From NCBI RefSeq assembly GCF_030499575.1, contig NZ_JASTLC010000001.1, forward strand, positions 682,001 to 746,000: DNA of 64,000 nucleotides, written 5' to 3'. The DNA comes from Streptomyces sp. DG2A-72. Lineage in GTDB: Bacteria > Actinomycetota > Actinomycetes > Streptomycetales > Streptomycetaceae. Positions within the stretch are counted from its first letter, which is position 1; every line of letters starts with the position of its first letter. Position numbers and translations under genes: made by a program. Shown here piece after piece: positions 15,831 through 24,270 of the stretch. The notes under the pieces were generated by a model. That model ran no database searches and had not been told where the DNA came from. It saw nothing but the letters and a program-made list of their open reading frames with translations.

Positions 15831-17045
15831 CTAACGCCGTACCCGCGGCATCCCCAGACCGATCCACGAGATGATCTCCCGCTGGATCTCGTTGTTGCCG
15901 CCGCCGAAGGTGAAGATCACGGCGGAGCGGTAGCCGCGTTCCAGCTCACCGTGGAGGACGGCGCCCGCGGAGCCCTCCTTCAGGGCCCCCGCGGCGGCCA
16001 CGATCTCCATGAGCCAGGCGTAGGCGTCGCGGCGGGCCTCGGAGCCGTACACCTTGACCGCGGAGGCGTCCTGCGGGGTGAGGGTGCCTTCCTGGACGGC
16101 GCTCACCATCTGCCAGTTGAGGAGTTTCATCGCGTCGAGCCGAGTGTGGGCGCGGGCGAGGAGGCGGCGCACCCAGGGGAGGTCGACGACGCGGCGGCCG
16201 TCGGCGAGCTTGGTCTCCGTCGCCCAGCGCTGGACGTCGTGCAGGGCCCGGATCGCCATCGTGCCGTGCGCGGCGAGGGTGACGCGCTCGTGGTTGAGCT
16301 GGTTGGTGATCAGCCGCCAGCCCTGGTTCTCCTCTCCCACGCGACGTGAGAGGGGGACGCGGATGTTCTCGTAGTAGCTGGCCGTGGTGTCGTGCGAGGC
16401 GAGGGTGTTGATCAGGGTGCAGGAGTAGCCGGGGTCGGAGGTCGGCACCAGCAGCATGGTGATGCCCCGGTGCGGTGCCGCGTCCGGGTCGGTGCGCACC
16501 GCGAGCCACACCCAGTCCGCGGTGTTGCCGTTGGTCGTCCAGATCTTCTGGCCGTTGACGACATAGGCTCCCCCACTCTCGGCTTCGCTCGAGCGGGAGG
16601 TGCCCCCATCGTCCCGCACCGCGCGGGTCTTCAGCGCGGCCAGGTCGGTGCCCGCGTCGGGCTCGCTGTAGCCGATGGCGAAGTCGATCTCGCCGGAGAG
16701 GATCTTCGGCAGGAAGTACGCCTTCTGCTCGTCCGTGCCGTACTGCATGATCGTCGGGCCGACGGTGTTGAGCGCCATCAGAGGCAGCGGTACGCCGGCC
16801 TGGGCGGCCTCGTCGAAGAAGATGAACTGTGCCATCGCGGTCAGGCCGCGGCCCCCGTACTCCTCGGGCCAGCCGACACCGAGCCAGCCGTCGGTGCCGA
16901 GCCGCCGGATCGTGTCACGGTAGAACCGCTTCTGTGCGGCCGTGTCGGCGAACCGGGCCTGGGCGTGCTGTGGCACCAACTCCGCGAAGTAGGCGCGCAG
17001 TTCGGTGCGCAGCCGCTGCTGCTCGGGCGTGTAGTCGAGATGCAC
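15831..17045 (-). CDS. Acyl-CoA dehydrogenase
   Basis: 404 residues starting at a GTG at 17045, which has a perfect GGAGG seven bases upstream. The family features are DGWLGVGWPEEYGG near the N-terminus, the FAD-binding YSEPDAGTDLA and VNGQKIWTT strands, and a C-terminus with FGGGNNEIQREIIS. It oxidises an acyl-CoA at the alpha-beta position with FAD; the chain specificity cannot be told. Between AVRDD and AYVVNGQK there is an extra stretch of about 13 codons created by a palindromic repeat (separate entry) inserted in frame in a surface loop. The MpaB-like gene follows directly and may be co-transcribed. Confidence 0.9.
   Translation of the reverse strand: MHLDYTPEQQRLRTELRAYFAELVPQHAQARFADTAAQKRFYRDTIRRLGTDGWLGVGWPEEYGGRGLTAMAQFIFFDEAAQAGVPLPLMALNTVGPTIMQYGTDEQKAYFLPKILSGEIDFAIGYSEPDAGTDLAALKTRAVRDDGGTSRSSEAESGGAYVVNGQKIWTTNGNTADWVWLAVRTDPDAAPHRGITMLLVPTSDPGYSCTLINTLASHDTTASYYENIRVPLSRRVGEENQGWRLITNQLNHERVTLAAHGTMAIRALHDVQRWATETKLADGRRVVDLPWVRRLLARAHTRLDAMKLLNWQMVSAVQEGTLTPQDASAVKVYGSEARRDAYAWLMEIVAAAGALKEGSAGAVLHGELERGYRSAVIFTFGGGNNEIQREIISWIGLGMPRVRR
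16566..16609. repeat. Palindromic repeat, copy 1, inserted in frame in acyl-CoA dehydrogenase
   Basis: The plus strand reads GGCTCCCCCACT, a variable middle with CTCGAGCG, then GGGAGGTGCCCCCAT. The arms are largely complementary, giving a hairpin. The same two conserved ends recur around 46111-46150. In this gene it is translated as an extra Gly/Ser/Glu-rich segment. It resembles the small palindromic elements scattered in Streptomyces genomes, from memory. Confidence 0.7.
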
Positions 17046-17154
17046 GGTGGCGCCTCCAGGCTTCCCCAGGCCGGTCCTGACGGCGCACACCGTAGAACGT
17101 GTTCCAGAAATTGGGAATGCCGAATCGGGAATGCCCGGGCTGCCGCAAGCGCGG

Positions 17155-17523
17155 TCAGCCGAGGCTGGCGAGGAAGTCGGTGCACGCCCGCGCGCAGTCC
17201 CGGCACGCCGTGGCGGCCGCCTCGGCGTCCGGCTGCTGGTCGTACAGGTGCGCGCACTCCAGGCACACCGCCCGGCACCACTCCAGCTGCATGCGCACGC
17301 CCGCCTCGTCCTGGTCCTGCTGTTCGGACAGCACACGGCAGGTCGCGTCGCACACTTCCGCGCACATGATGCCCTTGCGTCGTACGAGTTCCTGGTTCTG
17401 CGTCCCGTCCGGGTCCAGGAGGCTGGCGCGCAGAGCACACGCGCGTGCGCACTCAGTGCACGCCAGCGCGCATGCGAAGCGGTCCTCGAGGAACCGGACG
17501 AGTTCCTGTTGGGATGCCGTCAC
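17155..17523 (-). CDS. Four-helix-bundle copper-binding (Csp-like) protein
   Basis: 122 residues with 13 cysteines arranged as helix-spaced CxxxC/CxxC groups (CALACTECARAC, CAEVCDATC, CRAVCLEC, CRDCARAC). This is the pattern of the DUF326/Csp four-helix bundles that store Cu(I) in the core. There is no signal peptide, so it matches the cytosolic Csp3 branch. It begins with a GTG at 17523. Neighbours give no copper context (no CsoR or copper ATPase within view). Confidence 0.85.
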   Translation of the reverse strand: MTASQQELVRFLEDRFACALACTECARACALRASLLDPDGTQNQELVRRKGIMCAEVCDATCRVLSEQQDQDEAGVRMQLEWCRAVCLECAHLYDQQPDAEAAATACRDCARACTDFLASLG

Positions 17524-17602
17524 ACCCGTCGGGTAGCCGGAGCCGGACGCGCCAAACCCCGTGCGCCGGGTTCACGGCAGGCACCTCGGGTACTCGCGCG
17601 CC

Positions 17603-17929
17603 ATGAGCACCCCATGGATCGAGAGCGCAGGGACGGACCTAGCCGTCAGCCGCGGCGTCGTCGGCGCCGGGCTGGTCCTGGCGGGCGTCGTGGTCGTGGC
17701 GCTGCTGCTCGGCGCCGTCCGGCTGGGCGCCCGCGTACGTCGCCGCGAGCCTCCCCCGCCGCGTCCCGAGGAGCAGCCGAGGCTGCCGGACGACGGCCCG
17801 GTCCGCGAGGTCCTGGAGAACCGTGAGCCCAACGAGGTGCCCCGGAGCCGGCACCGTCTGACGCCGCACCGGCTGGACGGCCACGGCACCGCGGCGACCC
17901 GGCCGGGCCCGCCGCACCGAGGGAAGTGA
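17603..17929 (+). CDS. DUF6479-like small membrane protein
   Basis: 108 residues from the ATG at 17603. A single transmembrane helix (VVGAGLVLAGVVVVALLLGAV, about 20-40) is followed by an Arg-rich boundary and a Pro/Glu-rich cytoplasmic tail with RPEEQPRLPDDGPVREVLE and EVPRSRHRLTPH. This layout fits the Streptomyces DUF6479 family as I remember it; function unknown. The next gene starts 6 bases after its stop, so the two are probably co-transcribed. Confidence 0.7.
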   Translation: MSTPWIESAGTDLAVSRGVVGAGLVLAGVVVVALLLGAVRLGARVRRREPPPPRPEEQPRLPDDGPVREVLENREPNEVPRSRHRLTPHRLDGHGTAATRPGPPHRGK

Positions 17930-17934
17930 GACCC

Positions 17935-18285
17935 ATGGCCGACTCCGGCCGCAGCACCCTCCCGCTGCCCGACTACGACCATCTGCCGATCGGCGGCCTG
18001 GAGAGCCGCGTACGGTCACTGACCGCCGAGGAGGTCGAGACACTGCTGACGTACGAACGCTCGCACGCCGACCGCCTTCCGGTGACCGCCGTCCTGACGG
18101 CCCGGCTGGAGCAGCTGCGCTCAGGCGCCGAGCCGACGTCCGGCGATCCGGGCGCCCTGCGCCCCGAGCAGACCGCACGCCACACGGGCTCCCCGGTCTC
18201 GCCCGCCACCTCGCCGGAACCCTCCGGCCCGCCACCGCACGGCACACCGGACCAGCGGGGCAGGCCGAAGGCCGACCGAACCTAG
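17935..18285 (+). CDS. DUF8129-like small soluble protein
   Basis: 116 residues from the ATG at 17935. The first 65 residues (LPLPDYDHLPIGGLESRVRS followed by L-T-A-E-E-V-E-x-L-L-x-Y-E-x-x-H-A-D-R-x-P-V) match the small helical domain found at the end of actinobacterial lipid-droplet-associated proteins. The remainder is Pro/Ser-rich and disordered. No catalytic motif. It lies directly behind the small membrane protein; a shared operon is likely. Role unknown. Confidence 0.7.
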   Translation: MADSGRSTLPLPDYDHLPIGGLESRVRSLTAEEVETLLTYERSHADRLPVTAVLTARLEQLRSGAEPTSGDPGALRPEQTARHTGSPVSPATSPEPSGPPPHGTPDQRGRPKADRT

Positions 18286-18294
18286 GGCGTCTAT

Positions 18295-18672
18295 CTACGT
18301 CGCGGCTCGGTCGGACTCGCTGCGAAGAACGCAGAATTCGTTGCCTTCGGGGTCGGCAAGGACTGCCCAGCCCGAGCCATCGGGATTGCGTCGATCGGTG
18401 ACAAGGGTGGCACCGAGGCCCAGCAGCCGTTCCACCTCCTGCTCGCGCGAGGTCTCGGGGCGCAGGCACAGGTGGATCCGGTTCTTGACCGTCTTGGCCT
18501 CGGACACCTGGTTGAAGTACAGGACCGGGCCCTGTGCGAGCACCACCTGAGTCTCCCGGTCACCTGGCTTGTCCTCCGGATCCGGCGGACAGCCGGTCAC
18601 CCTGCTCCAGAACCGGGCCAGCTCGTAGGCATTGGCACAGTCGATCGCCACGTTCTGCACTACCGAAACCAT
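18295..18672 (-). CDS. VOC family (glyoxalase/bleomycin-resistance fold) protein
   Basis: 125 residues. The N-terminal strand VQNVAIDCANAYELARFWS, the middle YFNQVSEAKTVKNRIHLCL and the closing DPEGNEFCVL are the usual landmarks of VOC proteins. The metal-ligand positions resemble the glyoxalase-like subgroup with His in the RIHLCL strand and Glu in GNEFCV. Substrate unknown; single gene, converging on the gene before it with 9 bases between the stops. Confidence 0.85.
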   Translation of the reverse strand: MVSVVQNVAIDCANAYELARFWSRVTGCPPDPEDKPGDRETQVVLAQGPVLYFNQVSEAKTVKNRIHLCLRPETSREQEVERLLGLGATLVTDRRNPDGSGWAVLADPEGNEFCVLRSESDRAAT

Positions 18673-18732
18673 GCGAGCGAGCCTTCCTCACTTCCACTCC
18701 GGCCGCCACCGAGTTGCGCTCAGGGCTCTTCG

Positions 18733-19200
18733 TCAGCTGTCACTGCGCGACGATGCCCTGCCGGCGTCCAGGTGTGAGACGCGGTCCACGTTGTCCCGGT
18801 CCTCCGCGTCCTCGCTGGCCGTGCCGGCGAACCAGGCGTCGAGGATCTCCTTGAGGAGGGGTTCGGAGGTCAGGCGCAGGCTGAGGGCCAGCACGTTCGC
18901 GTCGTTCCAGCGGCGGGCGCCGTCCGCGGTGTAGGCGTCGGTGCACAGGGCCGCCCGTACCCCCGGCACCTTGTTCGCGGCGATCGACGCGCCAGTGCCG
19001 GTCCAGCAGCACACCACCGCCTGGTCCGCCGTCCCGGAGACGACGTCCCTGGCCGCCGCCTCCGAGCACACCGCCCACCGCGGGTCGTCGCCGGTGTGCA
19101 GCGCCCCGTGCGTCACCACCTCGTGGCCGCGCGTGCGCAGCTCCGCGACGAGGGCGCGGGCCACAGGTTCGTCCATGTCCGAGGAAACCGAGATCCGCAT
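18733..19200 (-). CDS. RpiB/LacAB-type sugar-phosphate isomerase
   Basis: 155 residues from the ATG at 19200. It has the family's MRISVSSDMDEP start and the phosphate-binding CCWTGTGASIAANK loop, where the conserved Cys stands just before GTG. NDANVLALSLR follows. RpiB enzymes interconvert ribose-5- and ribulose-5-phosphate; relatives act on other sugar phosphates. The C-terminal 25 residues are charged and variable. No sugar genes are adjacent, so the substrate is open. Confidence 0.85.
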   Translation of the reverse strand: MRISVSSDMDEPVARALVAELRTRGHEVVTHGALHTGDDPRWAVCSEAAARDVVSGTADQAVVCCWTGTGASIAANKVPGVRAALCTDAYTADGARRWNDANVLALSLRLTSEPLLKEILDAWFAGTASEDAEDRDNVDRVSHLDAGRASSRSDS

Positions 19201-19229
19201 GATCCGGAGCCTACCGGTGGGCCGGTCCC

Positions 19230-20204
19230 TCATCGGCAGTCCAGGAGAACGTCCGATCCCTGCCATCCGCTTCCCGATGCGAGGGCGTCGAGGTGGGCCT
19301 GGATGTACGGCTTGGCGACCGTGTCGAGTTCGCCGTCGACGAAGGCGGGCTGGACGTTGACCTCGAAGACCACGCCGCCGTTCTCGACTGCCAGGTCGAC
19401 GCCGGCGAAGGGCAGTCCGACCGACGCGGTGGCGGCTACGGCCAGGTCGGCGAGGCGGGTGGGGAGGTCGGGCGGGGCGATGGGGACGGGGGTGGCGCCC
19501 TGGCAGGTGTTGCAGGGCGTGTCGGGTTCGGGCTGGAGGTGCTCGCGGGCGTGGATGACCCGGCCGCCCAGGACGAAGACCCGGAACTGGTGACGCCAGC
19601 CGTCGGCGGTGATGTTCCCCGCGTCCCGGGACAGCAGCCAGGCGGTGCGGCGCTCGGCGTAGAAGGTGACGGCACGCTCCAGCTGATCGCCGGTCGTGAG
19701 GTGGAAGACGTCGTTGCCGCCGGTCCCGACCACGGGCCTGGCCCAGGCGTCCCGGCCGAGCTTGTCGAAGGCGGCGGCAGCCTCGTGCGGGTCCGGCGCG
19801 GACAGGACGACGGTCTCCATGTGGGCGACGCCCTCGCGCCGGAAGCGCTCCATGGTCAGGTCCTTCTCCGTCGCCGTCCGCCAGGCGGCCACACCGGTGC
19901 CCAGGGTCACCACGTCATGGCGGGCGAGGAGGCGCTGGAAATCGGCGAGCGCGCGGCGGCGGTGCGGCGGGATCTCGTACAGGACGACGATGTCGGGCAC
20001 CAAGCGCAGGTCCTGTTCCGGGACTTCGAGGCATAAGCGGTCTCCGTCGCGTACTCCGATGCCGGTACCGCCGGCGGCGAAGTGCCGGGCGTCGACCCGG
20101 ACCGGCGGGGCGCCGGTGAGCAGTTCCACGGCCCGGGCGAGTACGTCCCCGCACCCTTCGGGCGACGTCGGGTCGGTGATCAGGGCGATGCACGGTCGGG
20201 ACAC
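19230..20204 (-). CDS. ATP-grasp (RimK-like) ligase
   Basis: 324 residues from the GTG at 20204, which has GGAGG five bases upstream. An N-terminal domain of unknown type is followed by an ATP-grasp core with K108-region TATEKDLTMERF, the RPVVGTGGNDVF loop, a strand RVFVLGGRVIHARE and the metal-binding ending GVDLAVENGGVVFEVNVQP. Such enzymes join a carboxylate to an amine through an acyl phosphate. A CNTC motif (DTPCNTCQG) in the second half is unusual and might bind metal. No peptide substrate gene is evident next to it. Confidence 0.8.
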   Translation of the reverse strand: MSRPCIALITDPTSPEGCGDVLARAVELLTGAPPVRVDARHFAAGGTGIGVRDGDRLCLEVPEQDLRLVPDIVVLYEIPPHRRRALADFQRLLARHDVVTLGTGVAAWRTATEKDLTMERFRREGVAHMETVVLSAPDPHEAAAAFDKLGRDAWARPVVGTGGNDVFHLTTGDQLERAVTFYAERRTAWLLSRDAGNITADGWRHQFRVFVLGGRVIHAREHLQPEPDTPCNTCQGATPVPIAPPDLPTRLADLAVAATASVGLPFAGVDLAVENGGVVFEVNVQPAFVDGELDTVAKPYIQAHLDALASGSGWQGSDVLLDCR

Positions 20205-20559
20205 AGCGGCCTCCAGCGGTACTCGACGCGCACGGGTGCCGCGCACCGGCGGTGATGCGGCCCGGACGCTGTCACGGGTGTCGTTTCGCGCGGGGCGGTC
20301 ATCGGCACCCGTCGCTCTTCACGCCGTACCGGTCTGCGAGCCGTGCCGGAACCGGACGGTGGCCGGGCCCGGATAGCCGGTGACCACGAGGTGGGGCTCC
20401 GCCCTGCCGGATCCGTGCCGCAGGGCCGTGGCGCCATACTGTAGGCGCGCGGCGGGAGCCCGTACCAGGGCGCACGGACAGCCGCCTCCTGCCCCTGCCT
20501 CTGCGCCGTCCGCCCCTGCCGTGCGCCCTTCCGACGACGGCAGTTGCGCCGCACCCGCG
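20205..20559. other. 355-base gap without a supported gene
   Basis: Between the ATP-grasp start and the ABC ATPase stop. A minus-strand open frame at 20319-20579 has high third-position GC but no ribosome binding site and no recognisable family. A short AT-rich spot around 20446-20456 (ccatactgtagg) could be promoter for the ATP-grasp gene. I see no terminator with confidence. Confidence 0.4.
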
Positions 20560-21360
20560 TCAGCCGACGGGCACCGCATGCTCGGGGCCGCCGAGCTTGG
20601 CCCGCTGGATCTGCTCGTAGACCCGTGCGCGCAGTTCGGCGAAGCGGGGGCTGGAGCGGGTGTGCAGTTGGTCGCGTTCGTCGGGGAGGTCGATGCGCAG
20701 GTCCTCCTGGATGACGGTCGGTGACTTGGACAGGATGATCGTGCGCTGGCCCAGGTAGACGGCCTCGTCGATGTCGTGGGTCACGAACAGGACGGTGACG
20801 CCGAGTTCGCGCCACAGCCGGCGGACCAGGTCCTCCAGGTCGGCGCGGGTCTGCGCGTCGACGGCGGCGAACGGCTCGTCCATCAGCAGCACGTGCGGCT
20901 CGTACGCGACGGCACGGGCGATGGCGACGCGCTGCTGCATGCCACCGGAGAGCTGCCAGGGGTAGGCGTGGTGGGCGTCGCCGAGGCCGACGACCTCCAG
21001 GGCCTGTCCGACCAACTCCGCCAGGCGGGCCTTGCCGAGCTTCTTGCGGCGCAGGGGCAGGGCGACGTTGTCGAACACCGTCATCCAGGCGAAGAGCGAG
21101 CGGCCGTACTCCTGGAAGACGACGGCCATGCCGGGCGGTGGTCCGGTGATCGGCCTTCCCTGGAGGCGCACTTCACCGCCGGTGAGGTCGAGCAGCCCGG
21201 ACATGCACTTGAGGAGCGTGGTCTTGCCGCAGCCGGACGGGCCGACCAGGCAGACCAGTTCGCCCGCGTCGAGGGAGAAGGTGATGTCGCGCAGCGCCTC
21301 GACGGTGCGGTTGCGGCCGGAGTAGGTCTTGTTCAGGTTTCGTATCTCGAGCATGGACAT
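20560..21360 (-). CDS. ABC transporter ATP-binding protein, sulfonate/nitrate/taurine type
   Basis: 266 residues from the ATG at 21360, with GGAGG five bases upstream. Walker A GPSGCGKTT, Q-loop VVFQEYGRSLFAW, signature LSGGMQQRVAIARA, Walker B VLLMDEPFAAVD and the H-loop VTHDIDEAVYLG are all present. This is the SsuB/TauB/NrtD-like subgroup. It is the last gene of a four-gene operon (binding protein, two permeases, ATPase) and energises import at the membrane. Confidence 0.93.
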   Translation of the reverse strand: MSMLEIRNLNKTYSGRNRTVEALRDITFSLDAGELVCLVGPSGCGKTTLLKCMSGLLDLTGGEVRLQGRPITGPPPGMAVVFQEYGRSLFAWMTVFDNVALPLRRKKLGKARLAELVGQALEVVGLGDAHHAYPWQLSGGMQQRVAIARAVAYEPHVLLMDEPFAAVDAQTRADLEDLVRRLWRELGVTVLFVTHDIDEAVYLGQRTIILSKSPTVIQEDLRIDLPDERDQLHTRSSPRFAELRARVYEQIQRAKLGGPEHAVPVG

Positions 21361-21385
21361 GGACGCCTCCGTGGGGGCCTGTCGG

Positions 21386-22168
21386 TCAGGAGTCGCGCTG
21401 GGCACGGCGCAGACCGTGGTACCAGGCCAGGGCCCGGTTCTCCGCGAACCGGAAGAACAGGGAGAGCAGAAAGCCGAGCAGGCCGAGCAGCAGCACGCCG
21501 CTCCACATCTCGGGGATGGCGAACGAGCGCTGGAACTGCACGATGGTGAAGCCCAGGCCGTTGCTGGAGGCGAACATCTCGCTGATGACCATCAGGATGA
21601 TCCCGATCGACAGCGCCTGGCGCATACCGGTGAGGATCTGCGGGCTCGCCGAACGCAGCACCAGGTGCCACAGCCGGGTGGGGCCGGTGATGCCGTACGA
21701 CCGGCACGTGTCGCCGAGGACCTCGTCGACGGCGCGGACGCCTTCGACGGTGTTGAGCAGGATCGGCCAGACGCAGCCGCTGGCCACGACGATGATCTTC
21801 ATGGTGTCGCCGATGCCCGCGAACAACATGATCACAGGGACCAGTACCGGGGGCGGGATGGCCCGGAACAGTTCCAGGACGGGTTCGAGTACGTCGCGCA
21901 GGACGCGGTGGGAGCCGACGGCCAGGCCGAGGGCGATCCCCACCGCCGTGGCGAGAAGGTACCCCGCCGCGAGCCGGAGCAGGCTGGGCACGACGTCCGA
22001 CATGAGCCGGTCGGCGGTCCAGACCTCGGGGAACTTCTGCAGGATCGTGGAGAGCGGCGGCAGATAGAAGTCGGTGCTGTCGGCGCTGGCGAACCACCAC
22101 ACGGCGAACAGCACGGCGGGCAGGGCCACGGCGAACAGGGCGCGGCGGGCTGCGATACGGACGGTCAT
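21386..22168 (-). CDS. ABC transporter permease, SsuC/TauC-like
   Basis: 260 residues, about six membrane helices, with the EAA-type loop near VDEVLGDTCRSYGITGPTRLW. It starts at the ATG at 22168, which overlaps the previous permease's stop by ATGA, and ends 25 bases before the ATPase. Two different permease genes in the operon imply a heterodimeric membrane channel. Confidence 0.9.
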   Translation of the reverse strand: MTVRIAARRALFAVALPAVLFAVWWFASADSTDFYLPPLSTILQKFPEVWTADRLMSDVVPSLLRLAAGYLLATAVGIALGLAVGSHRVLRDVLEPVLELFRAIPPPVLVPVIMLFAGIGDTMKIIVVASGCVWPILLNTVEGVRAVDEVLGDTCRSYGITGPTRLWHLVLRSASPQILTGMRQALSIGIILMVISEMFASSNGLGFTIVQFQRSFAIPEMWSGVLLLGLLGFLLSLFFRFAENRALAWYHGLRRAQRDS

Positions 22169-22995
22169 CGGGCCTGACTCTCTCCGCGTTGGGACTGGTG
22201 CCAGTGCAGGACGCGGTGCTCGACCGCCCGGGCGGCCAGGTTGACGGCGACGCCGATCAGGCCGGTCGTCAGGACCAGCGCGTACACCTCGGGCACGGCT
22301 CCGGAGGTCTGCGCGACGGCCAGCTGCTGGCCGAGGCCGGGCGCGCCGATGACGAGTTCGGCGGTGACCGCGAGGACGAGAGCCACGGTGGCGGCCAGGC
22401 GTACGCCGGTCATGACGTACGGCAGCGCGGTGGGCCAAAGGACGTACCGGATCCGGCCCCAGGTGCCCAGCCGGTAGCTGCGGGCGGTGTCCTGGGCGAC
22501 GGGGTCCGCGTCCTGGAGGCCGGCCAGCACCTGAACGAGCACCTGCCAGAACGACGCGTACACGACGAGGAGCAGTTTCGAGCGGAGATCGGTGCCGTAG
22601 AGCAGCACCGCCACGGGGATCAGTGCCACGGAGGGAATCGGACGCAGGAACTCGATGGTCGAGGCGGTCGCCGCGCGCAGCACAGGTACGGAGCCGATGA
22701 CCACACCCGCCGCGACTCCGGCCAGGACGGCGATGGCGAGGCCGGTCCCCCAGCCTGTGAGGGTGTCGCCGAGCGCGCTCCAGAAGGTGCCCTCGCCGAG
22801 CAGGTGCCAGAAGGCGCGGCCGATGGTGGAGGCCGGGGGGAGGTAGTCGGCGGAGACGAGCGGGGTGCGCGGCAGGACCTCCAGGACGGCCAGCAGCCCT
22901 GCCAGGCCGGCAAGTCCCCGCACTACCACGGGACTTGGGGCCGGGCGGCGCCGGGCGGCCGGCGACGCCGGCCGCGGGACGTACGTCGTGGTCAC
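22165..22995 (-). CDS. ABC transporter permease, SsuC/TauC-like
   Basis: 276 residues, starting with a GTG that overlaps the binding-protein stop (GTGA at 22992-22995). It has about six membrane helices after a basic N-terminus, and the loop DPVAQDTARSYRLGTWGRIR matches the EAA coupling loop that contacts the ATPase. It partners the second permease downstream. Substrate as for the binding protein: a small anion or sulfur compound is likely but not proven. Confidence 0.9.
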   Translation of the reverse strand: MTTTYVPRPASPAARRRPAPSPVVVRGLAGLAGLLAVLEVLPRTPLVSADYLPPASTIGRAFWHLLGEGTFWSALGDTLTGWGTGLAIAVLAGVAAGVVIGSVPVLRAATASTIEFLRPIPSVALIPVAVLLYGTDLRSKLLLVVYASFWQVLVQVLAGLQDADPVAQDTARSYRLGTWGRIRYVLWPTALPYVMTGVRLAATVALVLAVTAELVIGAPGLGQQLAVAQTSGAVPEVYALVLTTGLIGVAVNLAARAVEHRVLHWHQSQRGESQAR

Positions 22996-23969
22996 GAGAA
23001 CAGCGCTCCGATGTCCGGCTTCTTGCCGCCGAAGATGCCGTCCTGCTCGCCGAGTCCGGCCAGCTTCTCCAGGGAGGCGGTGTCGACCTGGGCGGGCCAG
23101 TTGGGCAGCGTCAGCTTGGTGAGCACATCACCGCTGATCTTGGTGTAGGTGGTGAGGATCTGGCGTGCCTCGTCGGGGTGCTCGGAGGCGTACTTCAGCG
23201 ACTCGGTCATCGCCTCGTTGAACTTCTTCACCAGGTCCGGGTTCTGCTGCGCGATCTTCGTCGAGGTGAAGTAGGTCGCGACGGTGAGGTTGGGGTCCGT
23301 CTCGGCGAACGGCGAGGCCACCGCCCGCGCGCCCTGGGCCTTGGCGATGGTCTGGGCGGGCTCGCCCATCCAGGCGGCGTCCACGCGTCCGCCGTCCAGG
23401 GCGGCCGGCATCTGGTCGAAGGGGATCTCGACGAACTTGACCTCCGCGGGGTCACCGCCGTCCTTGCGCACCGATTCGCGGACGGTCGTGTCGCCGATGT
23501 TCTGCAGGGTGTTGACGGCGACGGTGTGCCCGGCGAGGTCCTTGGCCGACTTGATCGAGCTGTCCTTCTTGACGAGGACGGCGGTGACGTCGGCGCCCAC
23601 CTTGCCGTTGGAGGCGGCGCCGTTGACCACGGACTTGACGGGAACGCCCTTGGTCTGAGCGAGCATCAGTGACGTCGTGTTGCTGAAGCCGAACTGGAAC
23701 TGCCCGCTCACCACTCCGGGGATGATCGCGGCGCCACCCTGGGCGGTCACCATCTTCAGTTCGATCCCCCGGCTGCCGAAGAAGCCCCGCTTCTGCCCGA
23801 GGTAGAGCGGCGCCACGTCGACGATCGGGATGACACCGACCGTGACCTGCGTGGTCTTGCCGTCACCCGCGGGCGAGGCAGCGGAACTTGCGGAGTCCGA
23901 CGAGCCGCACCCGGCGACCCCGGCGACGGTCACTGCGGCGAGGGCAAGCCCGAGTATGCGCCTTTGCAT
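22992..23969 (-). CDS. ABC transporter substrate-binding lipoprotein, SsuA/NMT1-like
   Basis: 325 residues from the ATG at 23969, preceded by AAGGAGG at good spacing. The signal peptide ends in the lipobox GVAGC (Cys21), so the protein is a lipoprotein on the outer face of the membrane. The mature part is of the SsuA/ThiY type (VGVIPIVDVAPLYLGQKRGF, then GGAAIIPGVVSGQFQFG and a DAAWMGEPAQTIA hinge segment). It is the first gene of the ABC operon. Family members bind sulfonates, nitrate or pyrimidine precursors; the exact ligand cannot be read from sequence. Confidence 0.9.
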   Translation of the reverse strand: MQRRILGLALAAVTVAGVAGCGSSDSASSAASPAGDGKTTQVTVGVIPIVDVAPLYLGQKRGFFGSRGIELKMVTAQGGAAIIPGVVSGQFQFGFSNTTSLMLAQTKGVPVKSVVNGAASNGKVGADVTAVLVKKDSSIKSAKDLAGHTVAVNTLQNIGDTTVRESVRKDGGDPAEVKFVEIPFDQMPAALDGGRVDAAWMGEPAQTIAKAQGARAVASPFAETDPNLTVATYFTSTKIAQQNPDLVKKFNEAMTESLKYASEHPDEARQILTTYTKISGDVLTKLTLPNWPAQVDTASLEKLAGLGEQDGIFGGKKPDIGALFS

Positions 23970-24270
23970 GGGCTCCTCCTTGAGGAGAACGAGACGAGTG
24001 CCGCGCGGGGGAAGTGGACGGGCGAGCCGGCGAATTCCGCGCGGCGAAAACGGTGAAGGCGACAAGCGTGAAAGCGGCCGGCGCTTCTCTTGGAGCGGTG
24101 AGACCTGCGGGACCGGAGCGGCTCCGGTGGAGCCCCGGAGCTTTATGTTGTGCATATTCTTGACGCCCGCAATCTACACACCTACCTTCGCCGTGTCAGG
24201 CCCCCCGACCGAGGGAATTTGTCGATCTCCGTCCTCGCATCACCGCGTCCACGACGAGGAGTTCCGACCC
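23970..24270. promoter_or_regulatory. Divergent promoter region between ABC operon and secreted hydrolase
   Basis: 301 bases without a gene. The part 24140-24180 is notably AT-rich for this genome and probably carries promoters for both directions. On the plus strand at about 24120-24134 GGCTCCGGTGGAGCC forms a six-pair hairpin with a three-base loop in the untranslated leader of the ABC operon. I do not recognise a known riboswitch. Confidence 0.4.

Noticed and set aside
20319..20579. Small minus-strand frame after the ABC ATPase
   Set aside because: No ribosome binding site, overlaps the ATPase end and no recognisable domain; third-position GC alone is weak evidence.
22992..24155. N-terminally extended version of the ABC binding protein
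   Set aside because: The internal ATG at 23969 has a perfect ribosome binding site and is followed at once by a normal lipoprotein signal peptide.
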